Below, piece after piece: positions 33,810 to 42,675 of a stretch of 42,675 bases of DNA. Within the stretch, counting starts at the first letter, position 1. The number at the start of each line of letters is the position of its first letter. The notes under the pieces are model-generated. The model did no database searches. It was not told the origin of the DNA and saw nothing but the letters and a program-made list of their open reading frames with translations. A program made the position numbers and the translations under genes. Source of the stretch: Pleurotus djamor (taxonomy: Eukaryota > Basidiomycota > Agaricomycetes > Agaricales > Pleurotaceae); assembly GCA_029747585.1 (NCBI GenBank), contig JAPEVF010000383.1, positions 1-42,675 on the forward strand. Reading direction: 5' to 3'.

Positions 33810-36612
33810 ATGACCATTCCGACTGCCTCCTCCTTCCACCCCACCATGAACGACACCGTCAAGCCCATCGCCAACGGTGTGCATACCAACGGCCATACCA
33901 ACGGCCACATGGTCAACGGCGTGCCCTACGTCAATGGTATCAAGCACGATTCTTGGCCACAGACGCGTGAACCCACTCTTCTCGCCAACTTCATCGAGTC
34001 TTATCATGAGTTGGAGAAATACAAGTACGTATCCTCTATGTTGAGAAACGCCCTCGCGCTAACGCGTCTCTGCCAGGACTGGAAAGTCTGTCAAGGTCGA
34101 CGGACAAACCCTTTCTCCCGCGGGCGTCGTTGCTGCTGCTCGTTATCATGCTCGCGTAGCGTTGGACGACTCTCCGGACATCAAGTCCAAAGTCGCGAAG
34201 AGTCGTAAAGTCATCGCCGACAAAGTCGCATCTGGAGCTAGTGTGTATGGGCTCAGCACTGGCTTTGGTGGAAGTGGTATGTCCTTCATCTCCTCCACGA
34301 GCTTCCTGTGGCTTACGAACTGTCCCCAGCTGATACACGAACGGATCAGCCGCTTACGCTTGGAAATGCTCTCCTTCAACATCAACATGTTGGCGTGCTG
34401 CCATCTTCCTCCACACCTCTTGATGTCCTCCCTCTTTCTGACCCCATGAGTTCGACTGCCATGCCTGAAGCTTGGGTTCGGTAAGAATAGTATGTTCATA
34501 ATAGCACCCACATTAGCTAACATGTTCGTCAGGGCTGCCATGGTTATCCGAATGAACTCCCTGATTCGCGGTCATTCTGGCGTGCGATGGGAGCTTATCG
34601 AGAAAATTTCAGAAATCCTTGCCGCCAACATCACGCCCGTCGTTCCTCTACGCAGCAGCATCTCTGCATCTGGAGGTAGGTTCAATGATGTAATTACCGC
34701 AAATCCTCCACGTGGCTGAAATTCGCCGGACAGACCTATCACCCTTATCTTATATTGCCGGAACCGTCAGTGGGTGTCCTTTTCCTCAGGGTCCACTTTT
34801 TTGCTTGATTGGCTGACCGTCTGGCTCAGTTGGAAACCCGTCCATTCGCGTCTTCGATGGACCGTCCGCATTCGGAGCTCGTGAAGTTGTCCCTTCGTCC
34901 AAAGCTTTGGCTGAGCACGGCATCTCACCTCTTCCACTCGCCTCCAAGGAACCACTTGGAATCTTGAACGGAACAGCCTTCTCCGCCGCGGTTGGAACAT
35001 TGGCTATCAATGAGGCCGTTCACCTGAGCATGCTGGCCCAAGTTTGCACGGCTATGGGGACTGAAGCTCTTGTGGGCACCCGCCTCAACTACGAGCCCTT
35101 CATCCATGCCACTTGTCGCCCTCATCCTGGTCAAGTAAGTTGCTCAAGAGCGCTTAACTCCAACTTTTGATCATAACCCAACTTAGGTTGAATGCGCCCG
35201 TAATATTTATGACCTGCTGGAGGGAACGACCTTTGCTTCCACTCACCACGAAGAAGTTCATATTGCTCAGGATCAAGGAACGCTTCGTCAAGATCGTTAC
35301 CCCCTCCGAACAGCGCCGCAATTCTTGGGTCCCCAGATCGAAGACATCCTGCACGCATACAAAACCCTCACGCAGGAGTGCAACTCCAGTAGGCTCCTAT
35401 CAAACGCCCTGAGATCCCCTGATTCTGATGTTATTTCGCTACAGCGACGGACAACCCACTCATCGACGGAGAGACTGGCGAGGTTCATCACGGCGGCAAC
35501 TTCCAAGCCATGGCCGTCACGAACGCAATGGAGAAAACTCGTCTAGCCCTTCACCATATCGGCAAGCTGCTGTTCGCTCAGTCTACCGAGTTGGTCAACC
35601 CAGCGATGAACAACGGCCTCCCTCCGTCTTTGGCAGCTACTGACCCGTCGCTCAACTACCACACCAAGGGTATTGATATCGCGACCGCTGCGTACGTCGG
35701 AGAGCTGGGCTATCTCGCCAATCCCGTCTCTACGCACATCCAATCGGCCGAAATGCACAACCAAGCTATCAAGTACGTTTGCCCAGTGCTCTTGAATTAT
35801 CGCATACTAATGAGAGCTGTAGCTCGCTTGCCTTGATCTCGGCTCGTGCTACCATCAACTCGATTGAAGTGCTTTCGCTGTTGACCGCTTCATATCTATA
35901 TGTCCTCTGTCAAGGTACTTTTCCAGCGGTGCTTTTACTGTCCAAGTGATCTGACTATGTTGTTTGCGGCCAGCTCTGGATCTGCGCGCCCTTCAGAGAG
36001 AGTTCGTTTCGGGTGTGGAGAGCATCATCCGCGAAGAGCTTTCCCTCCTCTTTAGCGCCATCGTACCTTCCACGGAGCTTTCTACGCTCACGGCAAAGAT
36101 CCTTGCTGTAGCTGAAAAATCGTTGGATACCTCTGGCTCCATGGATGCTCCAGAGCGCATGAAGAAACTTGCTTCTGCGACAACTGCTCCACTGTTCGAT
36201 TTCTTGACTGAAACTACCCTTCCCGATGCCGTCTCCTCTGGAATCGCCATGGTCGCCATTCCATCATTCCGTTCTCATCTTTCCACGAGAGCCACCGCCC
36301 TCCTCGACCAACTCCGACGCGATTACCTCTCTGGCCAGCGAGGTCCCGCTCCAGCCAGCTCTCACCTGAACAAAACTCGCCACATCTACGAGTACGTCAG
36401 AATTACTCTTGGCGTTAAGATGCACGGCAGCGAGAACTACATCCGTTTCGCCAACGGTCTTGGTACCGAGGAATCTACCATTGGGCACAGTATTTCGTTG
36501 ATTCATGAGGTATTTGTCGTTTGCGTGTTGATGCTCTGATCCATGCTAACAACACAACTAGGCCATCCGTGACGGCAAAATGCAAGAAGTTACAGTAGGG
36601 ATGTTTGCATAG
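33810..36612 (+). CDS. pal: Phenylalanine (tyrosine) ammonia-lyase
   Basis: Deaminates L-phenylalanine (and perhaps tyrosine) non-oxidatively to cinnamate and ammonia. The N terminus is Asn/Gly/His-rich with a short tandem ([12 protein letters not shown]). Catalytic features: [16 protein letters not shown] (substrate-loop Tyr), then [17 protein letters not shown], and [16 protein letters not shown], where Ala-Ser-Gly makes the MIO electrophile. The ASG is at 34666-34674 with an intron directly after it (donor 34676). [15 protein letters not shown] and [15 protein letters not shown] are conserved, and the C-terminal helical shield domain ends [32 protein letters not shown]. About eleven exons join in frame. 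The His-Gln pair in LLQHQ is the one found in yeast enzymes that accept Tyr as well as Phe. It is convergent with the CDF transporter. Confidence 0.93.
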
Positions 36613-36806
36613 AGATTTTCGGTTTTTTCTGATTATATTTATCGGACTTCTTGATTCACGACTTTAATGCCTACCATAATTCGTACATCTATAGCACCAC
36701 ACAACATGTTTCATTCGTTCATCGACAAGTTGAACCCAGAATCCATTACATACTATCTTATAAATACAAACGAAGGTCGAAAGATTGAGGCTTCACGGGA
36801 AACAAT
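36613..36806. other. Convergent 3' spacer PAL / CDF transporter
   Basis: 194 bp, AT-rich (TATTTATCGG, TTATAAATAC), consistent with poly(A) signals for both converging genes. Confidence 0.5.
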
Positions 36807-38468
36807 TCACCAAACATCCACAGGCTGAAATTTCACCGTAACTTCGGCGATTTCCTTCCGAGCTTTCTTCAACGTTTCGGTGATTTTAGCTTCGAGTGAC
36901 GATGTCTGAGACACTGTCACATTTCCCGGGACATCGACCTGGATGTCCACAAACATCATGGAACCCGAGCGACGGGCTCTTATCTGACGAATGGCAAGCA
37001 TCGAAGGTTCGTATAGTGATGAATTTGCATTCGATAACGGCTCCAGAGTCTTGGTGAGAGAATGTTTCGTCTTCGCAGACACGCTGGCATCGGTGAGGTC
37101 ACCCCATGCACCGGCAAGTAGGCTGAGGCCCTGTTGCAGAATAACCACAGATACGATAAGCCCTAGATCAAATTATAAGCAAGGTTGGCGCCAGAGGGAA
37201 ATTGTATTGGACGGGAGACGCGTGGATGCATTCTCACCTCCAATTGGATCCAGAGGTAAAGCTGGGAAAAACCAGGTGCCCATGATTGCAATGAGGGCAA
37301 CCAGACTTGAATAAGCATCACTTCGGTGATGAATTGCGTTGGCTTGCAGCACCGGACTCTTCTCGTCATCGGCAACCTTCTTTGTTATGCGATATAGCCA
37401 TTCCTTTGCCACGACGCTAACGGCAGCAAACCATGCTGCATTGGGGTCGACTGTGTGCACATGGGAATGTCCGACTGTGGGGATGTGGGGAGCGATCGAC
37501 GTGATATTCTGGAGCATTGCTTGGATGGCACCAGGAGGGGCGGAGGAGGCAGCCTCGCTTAGAGTGACGATTAGAAGATGGTAGGAATGTACACCTATGC
37601 CGAGAGCACCGCCAATGAGTAGGAGAGAGACGGTCGTTGTCCCTAGCGTCTCAAACTTTGCAAAGCCATATGGGTATCGTTCCGAAGGTGGTTTTCGCGA
37701 CAAACGCCAGCAGAAGAGGGTTACAAAGTCGCCCAGTAAATCTGGGCTTGAGTGAGCCACATTGGTCAGGAGACCATATACGTGACGCGCTCACCACTGA
37801 GAGAGTGGCCTGCATCCGCTAGCAATGATGCTGAATGCATGAACCATCCTGCAGCACCCTTCGCAAAGGTAAGCCCGATATTCGCAAACAAGCCAACTAA
37901 GGTGATTTGGCTGCCACGGTCACCTAAAGCATGGATTCATTTGCTGAAGCTTCATGAGGTAAGTAGCACACTCACCAGAACCTTGCAACGCCTCCATTAT
38001 CTTGTCCGCGCCATGACTATGACCTCCCTCTCCATGGGAATGCGAATGCGAACTGAATATCGAATGCGAATGCGCGTGGTCGTGGTCGTGTTCATGTTCT
38101 TGGCCATGATTGTGTTCGTGTGTATGTTTATGTTCGTGCGCATGGTCATGTCCTTGGTCCGCACTTTGTCCATTTGGCGTTTTATCGTCTTCCCCATCCT
38201 TGTTCGAGTGCTGCCTTCGCTGCATCTTGGACGTGCTGACCAGAGTATGGGTGCAAGGAAATTGTTTAAAGGTGAAACTGCTGGTATGAGAGGTGCCTGG
38301 GAACCCCGCCAAGTGTCCAGCGTGTCTTCGTCCGGGCGGACACGTCAGAGCTCTGAACTGATGGCAAGCGGTCGCGGCGGGTTTGAGGATTTCGCGTAAT
38401 ACAATAGACCTCGTTAATCGGGGAAATGGCAGCACTCGTCGACCAACCAAGACTAGCCCAGGGGTCAT
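36807..38468 (-). CDS. His-rich CDF metal transporter, mitochondrial Mmt-like
   Basis: Four exons (38468-37976, 37923-37795, 37741-37238, 37162-36807) encode 493 residues. The first 60 residues are Arg/Leu/Ser-rich with few acids (GLVLVGRRVLPFPRLTRSIV), a likely mitochondrial presequence. Next comes a His-rich stretch (HDHAHEHKHTHEHNHG, then HSHSIFSSHSHSHG), about 22 histidines. The CDF core has SLLADAGHSLSD, where an intron splits the Asp codon, RLSRKPPSERYPYGFAKFETLG, a second His patch (GHSHVHT) in a loop, and HHRSDAYSS in TM5, giving HxxxD-type metal sites in TM2 and TM5. It ends with the cytosolic dimer domain (FVDIQVDVPGNVTV). The layout matches yeast Mmt1/Mmt2 iron carriers, but His-rich CDFs often carry Zn, so the metal is open. 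Confidence 0.85.
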
Positions 38469-38652
38469 TACTTTTCGGTGGCAGGCAGAGGTGCTGATAT
38501 AAAGAAGATCACACGAATTCGACTGGACCAGAACGGTCCCATCGGTGCGTGTCGCTTGTTACCCGCCCAGTCGCCCAGTCCCCACCGGGGATTCCTCAGT
38601 GCGGTGATTGCCCAAAGCAGGAATATAGTTTACACAGGTATACACGACACAA

Positions 38653-40196
38653 CTAGTCAATTCCCTCGAGTAACTCGATAACTTTGTCAAAAATAGGATC
38701 ATCTTTCGTGCCCAAAGCTTGTGCCGCGATCGAAGGGAAATCCTCTTTCGGTACCTTATACTGCGAGAGTTTGCTTTCAAGGCCTAGATCAACGACTAGT
38801 CTGTTGAAGACATTCTGAGTAGGGGACAGCGTTACGGGGCAAAGTGACTTACTGATGGATCAGAGCTGAGAGTTTTCTGACGTCACCTTCGAGGGAACCA
38901 GTTGAAGGTTGGCCGAGATAGAAGAGGGTTTTGGCCAGATATTGTTTGTCAATTTCTGATGCTGTCTCCGCCATCAGGTTCACAGTAGGGGAAAGAGTAA
39001 GGCACTACACGGTATGGAAGATCAATAACCTGAAGGGTACTTGATAAGTGACGACTCACAGAGGTTATTCCATGCGGTATACTGTACCTGGCCCCCAGTT
39101 TATGACCGAGCGCATGCGAAAGACCAAGGGCACTAATTGGATACGCGCATCAATCATCGTTCTGCTTACACCGGCTTTCAAGCTTCAAGACCCACCTATA
39201 CTTCTCGAATCTCGTAGGCCACAGGCTCATCCATGAAGCAATCTGTAACCACTGCCGATACTCGACATTCTCAGGATGATCTCTTGACAGAGGAAGGTAT
39301 TTGAAGAGATCGGCCAGCGCAGAATAGCAAAGAATTTTGACGGGATGAGGTACGAGAGGCCGATATAATGTTTCTGTATTACTAAGTTAACGGGCGATTC
39401 CAATGATAAAGTAAAGGACCTCACCAACAGTGTGGTCAAGAGATCGGACACCCGTAGACAGCCTTGCATGGGATTAGAATTGGGTGAGTGACATGCAAAA
39501 CTCGCATACCAAAGACGGGCGGGTGTAGCAAGAGTGAGTTCAGCATCAAGAATAATGCCAGCGGGAGCAAGTGATTGCGAAGAGACAGCGACTTTGAATC
39601 CCTCTTCGTTCGTATAGCCAGCTCCGATCTACCGAGAGGGATGAAATATACCTCAGTAGAAGCCAAGAGAATGTAAGTCGGATGTTGGCTCACCGAGTAT
39701 TCAGCCGCACTCAGCGTAGTGGGAATGGCGATCTGGTAACTTTGCGGTCCTCCTCCTTCGTGCAAGAAGTACAACATAGCCTTGCTGGCATCGACAGGTG
39801 ATCCGCCCCCAACAGAAACGATGATATCGGCTTGAACTTGCTTGAACATATCCATACCGGCACGTATACCAGCGATGGGCGAATGTTGTCCGATGTCGTG
39901 GAACGTCCCGCCATAAGCGTTCTCCTCTTTCAAGACGGCTTCAACGCATCGAACCACATCGGTCTAAGAAATATGAATGATTGGGGCCACATCGGAGGGC
40001 TCGCAGAACGCACCTTCTCATGTAGACTTTTCCCGGTTACAACAAGTGCTTTAGTACCGCCAATCTTCTTCAAGAGACTTGGTAAGGCCGTTTTCAAGCT
40101 TCCTGGTCCATAATAAACGCCTTTGAGCGTATCAGTGTAGCTGTAGAATCCAGAGAGGGTGGTTGTCGTTGATGGAGAGATGTCGAGGCTAGACAT
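38653..40196 (-). CDS. Iron-type alcohol dehydrogenase / maleylacetate reductase-like
   Basis: Group III metal-dependent dehydrogenase using NAD(P)H. Exon 1 is 40196-40014 (MSSLDIS start; GTG at 40226 is not a start). VYYGPGSLKTALPSLLKK leads to the nucleotide site ADIIVSVGGGSPVDASKAM. IAIPTTLSAAEYS splices to IGAGYTNEEGFK; PTTLSxAE rather than PTTAGTGSE is the pattern of maleylacetate reductases. LSTGVRSLDHTVE and SHALGHKLGARYSIPHGIT carry the metal-binding histidines. It ends KVIELLEGID, stop 38655-38653. About seven exons. If it is a maleylacetate reductase it would act at the end of hydroxyquinol ring cleavage, but a short-chain alcohol or aldehyde substrate is equally possible. It is divergent from the flavin-reductase-like gene. 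Confidence 0.82.
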
Positions 40197-40439
40197 TGTG
40201 GTGTTCACCTTTGGGAACTCATTCACATAAATGGCTGCTTACCCCGGTACTTGAAGAGCGGGGGCCGGTGGGTGACCTTGGCCATAGATGGCATTGGTTG
40301 GGCTTGTGGCTTATACATCCAGACACAGAAGATGAGTAAGTGAGAGTCAGTGGGAGTGGGAGTATGAGAGAATTACGATGGACCTCCGCCAATTCAGTAC
40401 CCCTGTCCATTGCGTCGCCAGCGACGTCGAACTTCAACA
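40197..40439. promoter_or_regulatory. Divergent promoter Fe-ADH / flavin reductase-like
   Basis: 243 bp between outward-facing start codons. A short repeat, AGTGGGAGTGGGAGTATGAGAG, occurs in 40347-40372. It could coordinate both oxidoreductases. Confidence 0.5.
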
Positions 40440-41636
40440 ATGTTACAACTGGCTCGACGCGTCACGCGTCATGCGCCATGGTTCCGCCATGTCAAATTCT
40501 TGGGCTCTACGGCTGTATCCAGGAAAGAAACGGTCCTTCCGAATTATCCCAGCGCGAAGCATTTTCGGTTGACAGAGCCTCCGAACACGGAATGGTCCAT
40601 TGGCGACGGTGCCAACACTCTCGCCTCGGATACGACTGCGACCATATTTCGGACAATAGATTTTAGTGGCACAGTTCAACCCAAGTGGGTCATCTTCTTG
40701 GGCACACTTACTCCATGTTGACCGATTGTTCGTTAGAAATGGATACAAGTTGCTAACGTCTGCGATTGTTCCTCGGCCTATTGCTTTTGTATCATCCATT
40801 TCTGTGGATGGAGTCCCGAATCTCGCGCCATTCAGGTGAGATTGCTAGGTTTGTCGTTCAACCTGCCTTGACCTTTCTAACCGTACGTCATAGTTATTTC
40901 TCGATGGTACGCGACGATGCGTTCTATCGCCCGACTTCTGCTGACAGGATTCTAATGGGCTCCTCATAGGTCTCACATAACCCACCCCTACTGAGCGTTT
41001 CGTTCAGTTTGTCTCCACGACGCCCCAAGGATACTAGGGAGAACATCTTGGCCACAAAGAAATTCACCGTAAATATTGTCAGCGACCATTTTATCGAAGC
41101 GGCAAACTCAACCTCTCTTGAAGCTCCAGCGGATGTGAACGAATGGATAGTCAGTGGCCTCACAATGGCCCCTTCTGTAAGGATTCCTCTGGATTCCTCC
41201 GACCGCGCGAGCTTGATTGACAGTCGTTTCTATCTATGCAGTCGAATGGCTGGCCGGCCCGCGTCAAAGAGAGCTCAGTTGCATTGGAATGCGAGGTTTT
41301 ATTCCAGCACCTTGTGCCTCTGACGAAATTTGCTGATATACTTGGCAGTTGTTCTTTCACAACGATATACCCATCGGCGAAGATGACCCTACCATTGGAA
41401 CGACACTCGTTCTTGGTCGCATCAAGACTGCACATGTCCGCGAAGCAGTTCTTAGTGAAGATGAGGAAACAATAGATGCACAGAAACTTCGTGCTGTCGC
41501 TCGCCTGGGCGGACTAGCATATGCAACCGTTGGGCATGGATTTGATTTACCACGGCCATCTTGGAAGAAGTCGATGGACTTGTATAACGGCTTGGTTGCC
41601 CGAAGAACAAAGGAAGATACCGAAGTGGACTCTTAG
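40440..41636 (+). CDS. Flavin-reductase-like FMN-binding split-barrel protein
   Basis: Six exons (40440-40684, 40737-40835, 40894-40906, 40970-41176, 41242-41295, 41349-41636) join to 301 residues. The first 30 are Arg/His-rich (MLQLARRVTRHAPWFRHVKF), possibly a mitochondrial presequence. TIFRTIDFSG, then YKLLTSAIVPRPIAFVSSI and SVDGVPNLAPFSYFSM, then VSHNPPLLSVSFSLSPRRPK DTREN are the FMN-binding signature, and HFIEAANSTSLEAP the next helix. LFFHNDIPIGEDDP and KLRAVARLGGLAYATVG belong to the C-terminal barrel. The domain is shared by flavin reductases that feed two-component monooxygenases and by related FMN oxidoreductases. Exon 3 is only 13 nt. No start other than 40440 has an ATG in frame before the domain. 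Confidence 0.83.
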
Positions 41637-42480
41637 AATTCATACCCAGGCACGCATGATATCCTCAATAAATTGACACTTTCTACCAGCCACGACCCAT
41701 CACATAAACTCTGAGACGGACACGTTTAGGAACGGTGAATCTACAATGAGATATGTCGCTGATGAAAGTGGGTGAAGTGTCGATGTTATCGATGAAAAAC
41801 ACGACATATCCGCGCAGACGGTCGAAGTACATAGGATGTACGGGTGCACAAAATGGACACTGTGACCAGATGGGTTACGAGAATACCTCGCTGCAACAGA
41901 TAGTGATAGACATGAGACGTCCTTGCACATCAAAAATCACCAAACCTACAAACGCATGGTCGATACACTCGTGGTTCAGGCGAGGCGTTGTGTCACCGAT
42001 ATTCCATTCCAAGAGGAGCCCCTGAAGCACCGCTCGCGTGGGACCGAGGGGTATACTTCCGTGAGTTCCCACGGGGGCCATTAACCTAGTATAGCGACTT
42101 TTCAGTAGATCATCACAACAATATCCTTTGTCGTCGTCGTTTGCGGTGTGTTTGTTCTTTCTCTCTTCCACGTCTTCATCCCAGCTCACGCTCTCTATCC
42201 CAGCTACCCCCACCCTAATATCGAGTCCCTACCAAAATTCCCTCGGATCGCGAGCCGGACGTGATCAGGGAAGAATTACCTTAGGTCTGGTCATCAAAAC
42301 CTGAACCCAGAACTCCAACTTACTCCATGCTCTCTTGCAGATACCATTCCCCGGTACACAACAAAAAACTCTGGTCATGACCGAAAATGAAGGAACCTCA
42401 GCAGCCGAGCNAGCNGCGCTTTCGCTGTTGCTAGGTTGAAACGCGCTGCGTCGTTGCNNAGGGTCGCTGGANNGTCGGCN
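41637..42480 (-). other. Uncertain segment, open frames without recognised family
   Basis: Minus-strand open stretches (42213-41875; a frame ending VRLRVYVMGRGW at a stop, 41685-41683) look protein-like, and introns could join some of them, but I recognise no family and find none of the later heme-peroxidase motifs (distal to the first exons). It could be an unrelated gene, a decayed peroxidase 3' part or noise. Ns occur from 42411 on. Confidence 0.25.
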
Positions 42481-42675
42481 ATGTCNNCGATGCCACCATT
42501 GGCGTCTGTTTTCAACAGAAACCATCACTACCATATACATGAGGAAGGAGTCCTAATGACTCACGAAAAGCGGTTTCGATCTCCGAGTGGGCCATAATAG
42601 AGCCATCTAGAGGTGCGTCTTAGCTCGTGATTGACGAGACAAGTAAAAGGACTGACCCGCTCCGCCACCACTGGA
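42400..42675 (-). CDS. Fragment of a class II (Coprinopsis-type) heme peroxidase, 5' partial
   Basis: Read leftward from the window edge, SSGGGA ends at a GTCAGT donor (42656). An intron to CCTCTAG (about 42607) joins it to DGSIMAHSEIETAF, and a second intron (GTGAGT at about 42563, GAAAACAG at about 42508) joins to HANGGI. The result, GGGADGSIxAHSxIExAFxANGG, is the calcium-site and active-site region of secreted basidiomycete peroxidases of the Coprinopsis cinerea type, which use H2O2 to oxidise phenols. After HANGGI the match stops: the expected D-L-I-Q-F and A-A-H-S(proximal His) regions are not seen before 41683. The Ns at 42411-42485 blur the reading. Truncation, decay or poor consensus are all possible; the 5' exons lie outside. 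Confidence 0.45.

Noticed and set aside
34250..34700. PAL reading frame interruptions
   Set aside because: All are explained by short introns with matching phases, including the one just after the Ala-Ser-Gly codons.
37752..38399. 215-codon plus-strand frame that looks like a membrane protein rich in Met and Val
   Set aside because: It is the reverse complement of the His-rich comb and core of the CDF transporter; the Met/Val runs are read backwards from CAT/CAC codons.

Overview
This window looks like nuclear DNA of a mushroom-forming basidiomycete (Agaricomycotina). Genes are dense and lie on both strands. They are split by many short introns of about 45-65 nt with GT..AG ends, and families typical of the group are present: a DUF6533 membrane protein, a fungal phenylalanine ammonia-lyase and a Coprinopsis-type heme peroxidase fragment. 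There are no operons, rRNA, tRNA, CRISPR arrays or intact transposons that I can see. Sixteen multi-exon genes are supported, one of them cut by the left edge, and a heme-peroxidase fragment is cut by the right edge. Isolated Ns cluster at 11.9-15.5 kb and near 42.4 kb, so the consensus is weaker there.

Layout: 1-7682 (-) csf1/BLTP1 bridge-like lipid-transfer protein (3' end missing); 7915-8170 (+) twin CX9C NDUFAF8-like protein; 8434-9131 (-) DUF1746/Dsc4-like membrane protein; 9424-10639 (-) four-TM protein, divergent from 10901-12181 (+) DUF6533 protein; 12415-15302 (+) Hda1/Clr3-type histone deacetylase with Arb2 domain; 15358-19047 (-) membrane-anchored amidohydrolase; 19230-20465 (+) rad10/ERCC1; 20661-23748 (-) disordered-plus-helical protein with PCNA-box-like motifs at both ends (SLF2/Nse6-like is a guess); 23933-25599 (-) ssl1 of TFIIH; 25794-27744 (+) NIPA-type transporter; 28141-31598 (+) CCCH-coiled coil-RBR ubiquitin ligase ending in a CaaX box; 31.6-33.8 kb gene-free; 33810-36612 (+) phenylalanine ammonia-lyase; 36807-38468 (-) His-rich mitochondrial-type CDF metal transporter; 38653-40196 (-) iron-type alcohol dehydrogenase/maleylacetate reductase-like; 40440-41636 (+) flavin-reductase-like FMN protein; 42.4-42.7 kb (-) heme-peroxidase fragment.

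How genes may work together: rad10, the PCNA-box protein and ssl1 form a block of genome-maintenance genes; Rad10 and Ssl1 both act in nucleotide excision repair. On the right, PAL, a metal carrier, an iron-type dehydrogenase, a flavin reductase (the last two sharing a short bidirectional promoter) and a peroxidase fragment suggest aromatic-compound metabolism, though co-function is inference only.

Several genes that look broken in simple ORF translation become intact once tiny exons (13, 14 and 16 nt) and one GC-AG intron are recognised. The most unusual architecture is the RBR ligase: two CCCH fingers, a long charged coiled coil, RRM/KH-like modules, RING1-IBR-RING2, a second charged helix and a C-terminal CTIM prenylation motif.
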